Source: an uncultured Saprospiraceae bacterium (GTDB lineage: Bacteria > Bacteroidota > Bacteroidia > Chitinophagales > Saprospiraceae). From it: a stretch of DNA of 24,435 nucleotides. The stretch lies in assembly GCA_938002705.1 (NCBI GenBank), contig CALLAG010000281.1, positions 1 through 24,435 on the forward strand. The letters are read 5' to 3'. The notes under the pieces are model-generated. The model was not told the origin of the DNA. It searched no databases and saw nothing but the letters and a program-made list of their open reading frames with translations. A program made the position numbers and the translations under genes. Shown here one piece after another: positions 9,286 through 17,887 of this stretch; within the stretch, counting starts at the first letter, position 1; every line of letters begins with the position of its first letter.

Positions 9286-9316
9286 TGCGTTTAATCTATA
9301 CATTGTATATAACGCA
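9286..9316. repeat. Interrupted inverted repeat, possible operator or hairpin
   Basis: Outer arms TGCGTT (9286-9291) and AACGCA (9311-9316) enclose an inner palindrome ATACA-T-TGTAT (9298-9308). The spacing of outer to inner arms is asymmetric (6 and 2 bases). No T-run follows on either strand, so it does not look like a terminator. It lies about 180 bp upstream of the 1,693-residue protein's start. Confidence 0.35.
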
Positions 9317-9394
9317 GGGATCAAGCATCCGTCACCTAAGCGAATGTTAAAATTATAGCAAAACCATAATCCTAAGCCCTTATCTGATATAAAA

Positions 9395-9414
9395 CTTATC
9401 TATTATATGATAAG
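9395..9414 (-). terminator. Weak hairpin after the 983-residue repeat-protein gene
   Basis: CTTATC (9395-9400) pairs with GATAAG (9409-9414) around an 8-base loop, six bases past the stop codon. On the minus strand TTTTAT follows. The stem is short and AT-rich, so termination may be poor. Confidence 0.35.
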
Positions 9415-9419
9415 CATCC

Positions 9420-12371
9420 CTATTTCATAACTTGAATAGTACCTGCAAACTCTAACTCCTCTCCCATCACACCTTCTAAGATTATATGATAGGTCATAAT
9501 ATTAGACTTCTCTACAAGCCCATTGAAGATGCCATCCCACCCATAACTCTCATCATTAGGTGGTATGTTCTCTGCTTCAAAGACAAGAGAACCCCATCTA
9601 TCATACACAAGCAAGGACTTGACTTCTACCACAGAGCTATTACTATAGACAGTAAAGATCTCATCAGCAGTATTACTTTCAGGTATAAATACATTAGGGA
9701 TATATACTCTGGGAGGAGGATATATATGCAAGGTCGTATTACAAGAATTTTCCTTACCACATGCGTCTATTACGCTTATGGCTATATCAGTAGAGTATTC
9801 TTCCTCACAATTTCTATCAATAAGATCTAAGTCTAAGTCGTTAAAAATATCATACTCTATAGTCGAGCTCACTTCTACCCGACTTAGATGACCCCTAATT
9901 TTATCATCTAAAAGTTTGTCATCACAATAGGCATAAAAAGTATCTGGACACATTATCTCAGGAGAAGTCGTACTCACTAAGGTCAATATGCTGAAGCAGT
10001 CAGCAGTATTACTACATGCATCAGTAGCGACGAATACTACCTTCACATCTTCTGAACATTCTATATCTGTGATACTCTGCCAGTCATGAGATATCATCAC
10101 ATCATGACAATCATCGATGGCTACTGCTGACTCGGTATATAAGGCAATATCCTGGTCTCTCGTATCAGAGTCTACCTCTATAGTTATGGACTGTGGACAT
10201 GTAATAATGGGTGCTATATCATCTACAATCTGAATGGTAGAGCTGCAGGTAGCCAGTCCATCACAGCCGCTGTCTATACTAAAGTTAACTTGAGTAATGC
10301 CATCACAATCGGTATTCAAATTAGAAAGTAAAAAATCATTAGCCAGTAATAATGTATCAATCTCATTCTCAATACCGATACCTTGAGTGAGCCATTGATC
10401 TATTATGATCTGTGCATCATCTATACAATCTATGGTGATAGCATCAGGACATTCTATACTGAAACTATATGGTGTCAACTCTATACTCGCCTCACATATA
10501 GTGACATTATCACAATCGTCAATAGCTGCAAACTCAACGGTCATATCTCCATCGTTATTACAAAAATCTAATTCTGCGATATTAAAATTATTGCTGACTT
10601 TAGCCTGACTGCAATTATCAGTAGCGGTTACATTTTGTAACCAGTCATTGATTTTAGATTCGTAAGCGGTGTCACCGTTTTCTAATATTAATGCTGGCGG
10701 ACAATCTATAATGGGAGAGGTCTCATCTACAAGTTCTATAGATGTAAGGCATTCTATATCTTGCAGACAAAGCTCTTCTGCATAGAACCTGACTGCCATA
10801 GGTGTACTACATGAAAGCCCCTCAATACTTACAATGTCAAAATCATTAGCTATCGCTATGGGTGCATTATTATAACCTTCTCCAGAAGCTAATCCTATCC
10901 ATTCATTGATAATAAAATCGTTGTTATCTCCATCGCATTGTACGACAAGTGCTTCAGGACAAGCTATCGTAGGTATAAATACTTGTGTGATAAAGATTGT
11001 ACTTGTACACTCACTACTATTGCCACAATCATCAGTAGATTCGAATCTAACACTAAGACTCTCCTCAGCACATTCATATGTAAGATTGTCAATATCATAA
11101 TTGTCTGATACGGTTACGCTACTGCAGTTATCATCACTTATATAACTCTGTAACCAATTACTTACTTGCAGATCAAAATCTTGCTGATCAGCTATAATAT
11201 CTAAAGTCGCGGGACACTCAATACTTGGTGGCGTTATATCTCTTACGCTAAAAGTAGAAATGAAACTCAATTCATTATCACATTCATCAGTAATGATAAA
11301 TTCTAATTCTACGTCACCAGAACCTTCACAAGTATAAGCTACAGAATAGATATCAGGTATTGTTCTAACTGAAAAATCACCTGAGCAAGTAGCCACTACA
11401 GCTCCTGCCATATCAGCAACCCATGCTTCTAACTCAGATACGACGTCATCATCACATGACACCCTAAGTTGTTCTGGTGATTTCTCTACTTCGATACCCT
11501 TATAGTTATCTATAAGAATTATACTCTCGCAATCGCTCCTCGTCACTCCATCATCTATGGTGTATACTCTCTTATATACTAGAGGGCCCTGATTACAGTT
11601 CTGATTGATATCATAATTATCTGCGACACTCACATTAATATCAGAACACTGATCATCGATACTTACGCCGAGTTTAATTATCTCAGTGAGATCTTCATCT
11701 CCATTACTCATATTGTCTAAGAATGCAGAATTCGCAGTCGGTATATCTTTCATACAGTTGACCCTTATCGTATCTGAGATATCACAATCCACTGTCATAC
11801 TACAACAGATAGGTATAGATATATCAGTATCTATCTGGCATCCCAACCTATCAGTGACAGTGACAGAATACTCTCCTGGATCTACTTGATTAAGGTTCTG
11901 GGTATCGTATGAGCTATTATTAGGCCCTTCCCATCTATAGGTGAACGGCTGGATACCATCAGCGAATGGTGTTAAGTCAATATTGACTTTATTCAGGTCT
12001 TGGACACAAGAGAACTCTATCGTAACCTTAGGAAGAGGGGCATCTACTATCTGTATAGAAAATGCATTAGAACATGATATAGCGTCGCGAACCACCACAA
12101 GATAATCTCCACTTCCTAAATTATTAAAGTAATTACTGTCTTGAAAAGTAAGACCAGCATCTACAGAATATATTAATCCAGGACTCGGATTATTAATGAC
12201 GACTGTAAGCGTTCCATTTCTAAGTTCACAAATTTCATCGGTGACGATAATATCATCTATTATGATGACATTGTCTTCTGCAGAGACAGAAGATGTATTG
12301 CATATAAATGCAAATAATAGGCATAGAAGCCAGGTGTAGATTCTCATTCTAAGGGTGTTACTCATCTCCAT
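9420..12371 (-). CDS. Secreted SprB-like/HYR-like repeat protein with T9SS type B sorting domain
   Basis: A 983-residue paralogue of the downstream giant protein. The signal peptide covers the hydrophobic stretch after residue 9 (IYTWLLCLLFAFICNTSSVSA). A second ATG at codon 9 (12347) gives a more typical signal peptide and may be the true start. Residues about 45-110 and 135-185 resemble SprB-type repeats (GIQPFTYRWEGP ... GEYSVTVTDRLGC). Residues 186-383 match the Cys-rich N-terminal region of the neighbour (IPTANSAFLDNM). Residues 384-889 are six HYR-like units in three B-A pairs. Residues 890-983 are the type B sorting domain (YIPNVFIPESNTADEIF, VYDRWGSLVFEA, GWDG). Predicted to be exported by T9SS and to reside at the cell surface; an adhesin or gliding role is inference. 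It is divergent from the amidohydrolase gene upstream. Confidence 0.88.
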   Translation of the reverse strand: MEMSNTLRMRIYTWLLCLLFAFICNTSSVSAEDNVIIIDDIIVTDEICELRNGTLTVVINNPSPGLIYSVDAGLTFQDSNYFNNLGSGDYLVVVRDAISCSNAFSIQIVDAPLPKVTIEFSCVQDLNKVNIDLTPFADGIQPFTYRWEGPNNSSYDTQNLNQVDPGEYSVTVTDRLGCQIDTDISIPICCSMTVDCDISDTIRVNCMKDIPTANSAFLDNMSNGDEDLTEIIKLGVSIDDQCSDINVSVADNYDINQNCNQGPLVYKRVYTIDDGVTRSDCESIILIDNYKGIEVEKSPEQLRVSCDDDVVSELEAWVADMAGAVVATCSGDFSVRTIPDIYSVAYTCEGSGDVELEFIITDECDNELSFISTFSVRDITPPSIECPATLDIIADQQDFDLQVSNWLQSYISDDNCSSVTVSDNYDIDNLTYECAEESLSVRFESTDDCGNSSECTSTIFITQVFIPTIACPEALVVQCDGDNNDFIINEWIGLASGEGYNNAPIAIANDFDIVSIEGLSCSTPMAVRFYAEELCLQDIECLTSIELVDETSPIIDCPPALILENGDTAYESKINDWLQNVTATDNCSQAKVSNNFNIAELDFCNNDGDMTVEFAAIDDCDNVTICEASIELTPYSFSIECPDAITIDCIDDAQIIIDQWLTQGIGIENEIDTLLLANDFLLSNLNTDCDGITQVNFSIDSGCDGLATCSSTIQIVDDIAPIITCPQSITIEVDSDTRDQDIALYTESAVAIDDCHDVMISHDWQSITDIECSEDVKVVFVATDACSNTADCFSILTLVSTTSPEIMCPDTFYAYCDDKLLDDKIRGHLSRVEVSSTIEYDIFNDLDLDLIDRNCEEEYSTDIAISVIDACGKENSCNTTLHIYPPPRVYIPNVFIPESNTADEIFTVYSNSSVVEVKSLLVYDRWGSLVFEAENIPPNDESYGWDGIFNGLVEKSNIMTYHIILEGVMGEELEFAGTIQVMK
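9705..11222 (-). repeat. Array of 6 HYR-like units in 3 alternating B-A pairs
   Basis: Six units of about 84 residues follow the same alternation as in the giant neighbour. B units carry ISDDNC, TATDNC and VAIDDC and lack the early cysteine. A units carry VVQC, TIDC and YAYC and lack the late one. Each unit has five cysteines. Confidence 0.83.
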
Positions 12372-12520
12372 GACAAATAATAGATCATCCTACCCCTACT
12401 AAATATTGGTATTTAATTTTATTTAACTTGATTAATATTCATAGCCAATAATTGATATGTTTATGTGATTATCTTACAACTCATTACACTTGATTACTTT
12501 ACATCATACATTTTTATAGA

Positions 12521-14143
12521 ATGAAATATTTATTTAGCTTACTCATCTTAATATATATAACTGGCTTATCTGCTCAGGTCAAAAGTGCTCCTATAGTCCA
12601 AGAAGGAGAAGGTCCATATAGCCAACTAATCATCCGAGGTGTCACTCTGATTAGTGGTACTGGAGCTCCACCCATGGGGCCAGTAGATGTAGTAATAGAA
12701 GACGATATTATCACCAAAATAAGAGCCGTAGGCTATCCTGGCGTCGAAATAGATTCTTCTAGAAGACCTAAACTGAAGCCTGGCGGACGATCTTTTGATG
12801 CAGAAGGCATGTATATGTTACCAGGATTCGTAGATATGCATGGACATATAGGTGGCAAGTCACAAGGCGCTGATGCAGAATATGTATTCAAACTATGGTT
12901 AGGCCATGGTATCACTACTATCAGAGATCCATCCTGTGGCAATGGATTAGAGTGGACACTGGATCATAAAAAACTGTCAGAACAAAATAAGATCACTGCA
13001 CCTAGAATAGAATGCTATACCGTATTCGGTCAAGGTAGCGATACTGACATCAGTACTCCTGAGCAAGCAAGAGCATGGGTCAAGTCTAATGCTGAAAAAG
13101 GTGCTGACGGTATTAAGTTTTTCGGATTAGCGCCAGATATTTTTGATGCAGCATTAAGAGAAAATAAAAAGCTTGGGCTAAGATCTGCTTGCCACCATGC
13201 TCAGTTAGATGTAGCGAGATGGAACGTTCTACATTCGGCGGAAGCCGGACTGACTACTATGGAGCATTGGTATGGCTTACCAGAAGCCTTATTCGTAAAT
13301 AAAACGATACAAGATTATCCTTCTGATTATAATTATAGAAATGAGCAGCACCGATTCCAAGAAGCAGGTAAGCTATGGCAACAAGCTGCAGAACCCTATA
13401 GTGATCACTGGGAAGAGGTGATGCAGAAATTATTAGATTTAGACTTTACGATAGATCCCACATTCAACATCTACGAAGCCAGCAGAGATCTGCATAGAGC
13501 ACGCCGAGAAGAATGGCACGAGATATACACACTACCCAGCTTATGGCGATTCTATCTGCCGAGCAAAATATCACATGGATCATACTGGCACTTCTGGGGT
13601 ACAGAACAAGAAGTAGATTGGAAAAACAATTATAAGCTATGGATGACTTTCGTCAATGAATATAAAAATCGTGGCGGCAGAGTAACGGCAGGTTCTGATT
13701 CTGGTTTTATATATAAGCTATATGGTTTCGGCTATATCAGAGAATTAGAACTACTGCAAGAAGCTGGCTTCCACCCTCTGGAAGTATTAAGATCAGCATC
13801 ACTCTATGGAGCTGAGGCATTGGGATTAGACAAAGAGATCGGCAGTATCGAAGTCGGCAAAAAAGCTGATCTGATATTAGTAGATCATAATCCACTAGAG
13901 AACCTTAAGGTCCTCTATGGCACTGGCGCTATCAAACTGACTGAAGATAACGAAATCGTCAGAGTAGGTGGCGTAAGCTATACCGTCAAGGATGGCATCA
14001 TCTATAATGCTAAGGAGCTACTATCTGATGTAAGGGCTATGGTAAAATCTGCCAAAGAGGAGGAAGGATTCGAGATAAACCAACCAGGGATGGACGCCTT
14101 CTTCCAAAGAATAGAAGATGAAAGAAAGAAGGACAAGAATTAA
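12521..14143 (+). CDS. Secreted amidohydrolase (imidazolonepropionase/prolidase-like)
   Basis: A 540-residue metal-dependent hydrolase of the amidohydrolase superfamily. A signal peptide (residues 1-19, ending GLSAQ) predicts export to the periplasm or beyond; no T9SS tail is present. The N-terminal strand domain (LIIRGVTLISGTGAPPM) is followed by the metal-binding H-x-H in GFVDMHGHIGG (His107, His109). Candidates for the remaining ligands are Lys199 in GADGIKFFG (possibly carboxylated), His225/His226 in SACHHAQ, His249 in TTMEHWYG, and Asp393 in TAGSDSGF. The end has the family signature GSIEVGKKADLILVDHNPL. Relatives cleave cyclic amides, ureas or X-Pro dipeptides; the substrate here is unknown. 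The ATG at 12521 directly precedes the signal peptide. A strong terminator follows. The gene is divergent from the 983-residue repeat protein, with 149 bp between starts. Confidence 0.9.
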   Translation: MKYLFSLLILIYITGLSAQVKSAPIVQEGEGPYSQLIIRGVTLISGTGAPPMGPVDVVIEDDIITKIRAVGYPGVEIDSSRRPKLKPGGRSFDAEGMYMLPGFVDMHGHIGGKSQGADAEYVFKLWLGHGITTIRDPSCGNGLEWTLDHKKLSEQNKITAPRIECYTVFGQGSDTDISTPEQARAWVKSNAEKGADGIKFFGLAPDIFDAALRENKKLGLRSACHHAQLDVARWNVLHSAEAGLTTMEHWYGLPEALFVNKTIQDYPSDYNYRNEQHRFQEAGKLWQQAAEPYSDHWEEVMQKLLDLDFTIDPTFNIYEASRDLHRARREEWHEIYTLPSLWRFYLPSKISHGSYWHFWGTEQEVDWKNNYKLWMTFVNEYKNRGGRVTAGSDSGFIYKLYGFGYIRELELLQEAGFHPLEVLRSASLYGAEALGLDKEIGSIEVGKKADLILVDHNPLENLKVLYGTGAIKLTEDNEIVRVGGVSYTVKDGIIYNAKELLSDVRAMVKSAKEEEGFEINQPGMDAFFQRIEDERKKDKN

Positions 14144-14154
14144 GTCATAAAAAA

Positions 14155-14176
14155 AGCTCTGACGTAAGTCAGAGCT
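14155..14176 (+). terminator. Rho-independent terminator after the amidohydrolase
   Basis: AGCTCTGAC (14155-14163) pairs perfectly with GTCAGAGCT (14168-14176) around a GTAA loop. ATTATTTT follows and an A-run precedes. It lies 11 bp past the stop codon. Confidence 0.85.
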
Positions 14177-14320
14177 ATTATTTTGGTTTATTATTCTTCT
14201 ATAAGAAGAGCCCAAAAATACGATTAATTCCCATTCTACCAGACAATTACAGATATAAAAATCAAAATCTATATAATAATACTATATATGTTACCAGATG
14301 CTCATAATAATATTAGATCC

Positions 14321-16789
14321 ATGAAAATGCTAAAAACAATCTCAGTCCTATTACTGACAACTGCAGCGTTCCTAATAATGAGCTGTAATAAAGAAACCAA
14401 CTCTGATAAGAAATATCCATCAGACTATATGTATATGCAAAGAGCATATCCTAAGGGCAAAATAGACCTGAAAGCTTATCAAAATGCTCTTAAGTCAACA
14501 CAAATCAATACATCTGTACATAAGGACTATAATAATCCCTGGTTATCTCAAGGACCAGATAACATATCAGGCCGTATTACAGATATAGAAATGCCATACG
14601 ACAATCAAGATATCATATATGCTGGATCAGCATCTGGTGGTATATTCCAGTCCTCAGACAGAGGCATCAGCTGGACACCGATCTTTGATGATAATCCATC
14701 TCTTTCTATAGGAGACATAGCAATAGATCGTCAGAATCCCAATCTGCTATACGTAGGTACAGGAGAGTCTAATGCAGGAGGAGGCTCACTGGCCTACGAC
14801 GGTAATGGCATCTATAAATCTGATGATGCTGGTACCTCATGGAAAAGCTGTGGTCTGGAAGACGTAGGAAGTATCGGTCGCATAGTCATAGATCCTAATG
14901 ATGCAGACATAATCACTGTAGCTGCCATGGGCCACTTATTCTCTAATAATACTCAGAGGGGTGTCTTCCAATCCCGAGATGGAGGTGACAGCTGGCAGCA
15001 GAAATTATTCCTATCAGACTCTACCGGAGCTATAGACTTAGCCATACACCCCCAGAATGGTGACATCCTGTATGCGGCTATGTGGGAGAGAATAAGAAGA
15101 CCTCATAATAGACAATATGGTGGAGCGACTTCAGGACTATATAGATCTGTAGATGGCGGAGAGTCGTGGATAGAACTTACAGTAGGACTACCTGACCAAG
15201 CAGCAGAGAAAGGTAGAATAGGTATAAGTATATCAGAATCTGATCCAGATATACTATATGCAGTATACGCAGGTACAGCAGGTAATCTTCAAGGCATCTA
15301 CAAGACCACTGATGGAGGAGAGTCATGGTCTGCAATAAATATTAATGGTATAGCCAATGTACCATTCATGTGGTGGTTCGGTAAGATCACTATCGACCCC
15401 AATGATCCAGACGTTGTTTATGTCGCAAGTATAGATATGTTCAGAACTATAGATGGTGGCGATAATTGGGAACAAGTATTTGCGGATGCTCATGTAGACC
15501 ATCATGCCCTATATATACATCCTCAGAATTCTGATCTTGTCATTAATGGCAATGACGGTGGTGTTAATATAGGTGTGCTTCCAGATATGTTCTTCTCACA
15601 GTTTGCCTCCGGGATTAGTAACTTCCAGTTCTATACATGTGAGATTAATCCCCACAACCCCAGTATACTCTATGGAGGTGCTCAAGATAATGGCACTAAC
15701 ATACAAGAAGATGATACTGGTAGCTGGAGAAGACTGTTTGGTGGAGATGGATTCGTCGTATTGATAGATCCTAATGATGCTGATCAGCTATATCTTGAAT
15801 TCCAAAATGGTAACATATTCGGATCCAGTGATGGCGGTATTACATTCTATAACGCCACGAGAGGAATCACTGGAGCAGCTAACTGGAAAGCACCTATCGC
15901 TATGGACCCTAATCAAACTGAAGTCCTCTACACAGGTACTCAATCATTATTCAGAACGACTGACAAGGCCAATCAATGGACCAAGATATCTGATGACTTA
16001 GTTAATGCTGACAACCCAAGTGGAAATCTTGAATTCGGCACACTAACAACCATAGATGTGTCATCCCACGATAGCGATGTCATCTATATAGGCACTGATG
16101 ATGGCAATGCATGGGTCACTCGTGATGGTGGATCATCTTACACTGATATATCTGAAGGACTTCCGCAGCGATGGATGACTTCTATAAGTCATGATCCCTT
16201 AGATCCTGCAGGAGTATATATTTCTGTCTCAGGATTTAGATTCGGAGAATCACTGGCGCAAGTCTATTACTCTGATGATTATGGTAGTACATGGGATGCT
16301 ATAGGCAGTCCACTTCCTGACATTCCTGTCAATGATGTCTTGGGAGATCCAGAGATAAGTGGAACAGCTTATGCAGCTACCGACATAGGCGTATACGTCA
16401 CTGAAGACAGAGGCAATACTTGGCAACGGATGGGGACGGATATGCCTGTAGTCCCTATTACAGATATAGACATAGACCAAGGTTCCAGAACACTGGCTGC
16501 TGCATCATATGGAAGAGGTATGTACACCTACGACTTACCTAAGTTTACTGCTACTATAGAGACTAACTCTATAACTTACAGCATCTACCCTAATCCAGTA
16601 ACAGACTATGTTAATGTCGATACCGATGAGCATGTTAAGCTTATAGAAATATATGATGTGGAAGGAAAATTAGTCCTGAGTAATTCTCAGAAATACCAGA
16701 TGAATATGAAAGCTCTATATCAAGGCACCTATTTTATCAGGGTATACACTGAAAAAGGCTCATTTACAGAAAAAATAGTAAAGATATAG
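14321..16789 (+). CDS. Asp-box (BNR/sortilin-like) beta-propeller protein with lipobox and T9SS type A tail
   Basis: An 822-residue extracytoplasmic protein from the preferred ATG at 14321. An upstream in-frame ATG at 14288 would put eleven polar residues before an otherwise typical signal peptide. The signal sequence KMLKTISVLLLTTAAFLIMSC ends in a lipobox-like IMS-Cys22. The body holds about eleven Asp-box motifs (S/T-x-D-x-G-x-x-W), for example SSDRGISW, SDDAGTSW, SRDGGDSW, SVDGGESW, TTDGGESW and SDDYGSTW. These alternate with DPNDPD.. turns, as in sialidase/VPS10-like ten-bladed propellers. The last 70 residues (753-822) are a T9SS type A sorting domain starting YSIYPNPVTDYVNV and ending EKIVKI. 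Relatives are often annotated as glycosyl hydrolase or exo-alpha-sialidase; no catalytic site is evident to me, so a binding or scaffold role is equally possible. A terminator follows at 16880. Confidence 0.88.
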   Translation: MKMLKTISVLLLTTAAFLIMSCNKETNSDKKYPSDYMYMQRAYPKGKIDLKAYQNALKSTQINTSVHKDYNNPWLSQGPDNISGRITDIEMPYDNQDIIYAGSASGGIFQSSDRGISWTPIFDDNPSLSIGDIAIDRQNPNLLYVGTGESNAGGGSLAYDGNGIYKSDDAGTSWKSCGLEDVGSIGRIVIDPNDADIITVAAMGHLFSNNTQRGVFQSRDGGDSWQQKLFLSDSTGAIDLAIHPQNGDILYAAMWERIRRPHNRQYGGATSGLYRSVDGGESWIELTVGLPDQAAEKGRIGISISESDPDILYAVYAGTAGNLQGIYKTTDGGESWSAININGIANVPFMWWFGKITIDPNDPDVVYVASIDMFRTIDGGDNWEQVFADAHVDHHALYIHPQNSDLVINGNDGGVNIGVLPDMFFSQFASGISNFQFYTCEINPHNPSILYGGAQDNGTNIQEDDTGSWRRLFGGDGFVVLIDPNDADQLYLEFQNGNIFGSSDGGITFYNATRGITGAANWKAPIAMDPNQTEVLYTGTQSLFRTTDKANQWTKISDDLVNADNPSGNLEFGTLTTIDVSSHDSDVIYIGTDDGNAWVTRDGGSSYTDISEGLPQRWMTSISHDPLDPAGVYISVSGFRFGESLAQVYYSDDYGSTWDAIGSPLPDIPVNDVLGDPEISGTAYAATDIGVYVTEDRGNTWQRMGTDMPVVPITDIDIDQGSRTLAAASYGRGMYTYDLPKFTATIETNSITYSIYPNPVTDYVNVDTDEHVKLIEIYDVEGKLVLSNSQKYQMNMKALYQGTYFIRVYTEKGSFTEKIVKI

Positions 16790-16879
16790 ATGAATATAAT
16801 CAGCGATACAGATGACAGCAGCGTTATATAATAGCTAACGTATTATGGGGTTTCATCCCAGAATAGTTCATAATCTGTT

Positions 16880-16912
16880 AATCCTTTGTCATCTCTGGCA
16901 AAGGATTTTTTA
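16880..16912 (+). terminator. Rho-independent terminator after the Asp-box protein
   Basis: AATCCTTTG (16880-16888) pairs with CAAAGGATT (16899-16907). Two more pairs (T-G wobble, C-G) extend the stem to 11 bp around ATCTCT. A T-run follows on the plus strand. On the minus strand no T-run follows, so it serves only the plus-strand gene. Confidence 0.8.
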
Positions 16913-16936
16913 TTATTCGACAGTCTGATAATACCA

Positions 16937-17800
16937 TTAGAATAATCTCTGCGGCGACTTGTCTTCATAGACTCTCACATAATCTATAAGAAACTCCTCC
17001 CCGATGACCGCTTCCTCAACACCAAATCTGCCACCCCAGTTACCACCCACAGCGGTATTAATTATAATGTAAAATTCTTGATCAAAAGGCCATTCCTTCG
17101 GTGTCTTATTTTCATTCTGATAGGTAAAATATAATCGGTCATCTATAAGAAAATCTATCTTATCAGCTGTCCATTGTATCTCATACTCATGGAAGTCTTC
17201 TTCGTTATTTGGTATGGCTATCGGCTGTGTCTTATGCGTGCCTATCATATGATTATAAGCCTCAGTATGTACTGTGCCTACGATCGTATCGGGATCATAA
17301 CCTACATGTTCCATAATGTCTATCTCACCACTGCGTGGCCAGCCTCCATACTTATTATCTACAGGTAGCATCCATAATGCTGGCCATGTACCACGTCCAC
17401 TCGGGTTCTTGGCTCTGATCTCTACCTTACCATACTTAATGGCTAATTCTGACCTATTCTTAAGTTTAGCCGATGTATAATTATTCTTGTATGTGGAATC
17501 AGATTGTACTTGTATTATTAGATTCCCATTCTCTACTCTGACATTCTCTTGCTTATCAGTATAATATTGTAACTCGTTATTACCCCATCCACATAGATTA
17601 GGGCATCCATCACCTATTACATATTCCCATATCTTATCATCAGGAGCACCATCCGAATCAAAATCATCAGACCAGAGCATAGACCATTCAGCTTCGTCCG
17701 TCTTAGTAGTTTGATAGACAATTTCTGAAAGCAATTTTAATACCGCCAAGCATATTAGAATTATAAAAAAATAAAATGCAATCTTTAGTTGTCCCTTCAT
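16937..17800 (-). CDS. Glycoside hydrolase family 16, laminarinase-like
   Basis: A 287-residue endo-beta-glucanase-type enzyme. Residues 7-25 form one hydrophobic segment (IAFYFFIILICLAVLKLL) with no clear cleavage site, so it may be a signal anchor in the inner membrane. The GH16 catalytic motif is GEIDIMEHVG, with predicted nucleophile Glu159, Asp161 and acid/base Glu164. Upstream CGWGNNELQYYT and GRGTWPALWMLP, and downstream FHEYEIQWT and NTAVGGNWGG, match bacterial laminarinases (beta-1,3-glucanases) better than agarases or carrageenases. The family cuts internal beta-1,3 or mixed beta-glucan bonds. Unlike its neighbours it has no T9SS tail. It is convergent with the Asp-box gene and divergent from the Kazal gene. 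The ATG at 17800 is the only good start. Substrate assignment is by motif memory, not tested. Confidence 0.92.
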   Translation of the reverse strand: MKGQLKIAFYFFIILICLAVLKLLSEIVYQTTKTDEAEWSMLWSDDFDSDGAPDDKIWEYVIGDGCPNLCGWGNNELQYYTDKQENVRVENGNLIIQVQSDSTYKNNYTSAKLKNRSELAIKYGKVEIRAKNPSGRGTWPALWMLPVDNKYGGWPRSGEIDIMEHVGYDPDTIVGTVHTEAYNHMIGTHKTQPIAIPNNEEDFHEYEIQWTADKIDFLIDDRLYFTYQNENKTPKEWPFDQEFYIIINTAVGGNWGGRFGVEEAVIGEEFLIDYVRVYEDKSPQRLF

Positions 17801-17887
17801 CGAATTCGATTTTTTATAAATGTAGTTAATTCTAAATAGTCTACTATATCATACTAACTAATTAATAAACGGTGACATAAAATAGAT

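Larger units (their letters stand above)
9109..9419. other. Intergenic region between the two paralogous repeat-protein genes
   Basis: 311 bp with no credible ORF or RNA gene. It holds a weak hairpin just after the upstream gene's stop (9395-9414), an interrupted inverted repeat at 9286-9316, and otherwise AT-rich sequence before the next start at 9108. I see no convincing -33/-7 pair; a near -7 match on the minus strand (TAAACTTTG, one base too long) lies near 9148-9156. Confidence 0.6.

Noticed and set aside
9109..9419. tRNA or other structured RNA in the intergenic gap
   Set aside because: No cloverleaf, T-loop motif or conserved riboswitch core could be found by eye.
4027..12371. Tandem repeats as a possible CRISPR array or recent DNA satellite
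   Set aside because: The periodicity is at the protein level, about 255 bp, with strong DNA divergence between units; there are no short identical repeats with unique spacers.
12372..12520. Bacteroidota -33/-7 promoters in the divergent gap
   Set aside because: TACATTTT near the amidohydrolase start is one mismatch from TAnnTTTG, but the nearest TTG is only 14 bp upstream, not about 19; evidence is too weak to list.
14288..14320. Upstream ATG at 14288 as the start of the Asp-box protein
   Set aside because: It would add MLPDAHNNIRS ahead of a signal peptide; the ATG at 14321 puts the basic-hydrophobic signal at the N-terminus.
16815..16860. Small hairpins (CGTTA/TAACG and TGGG/CCCA) before the terminator at 16880
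   Set aside because: Stems of four or five pairs are expected by chance in this AT-rich sequence.
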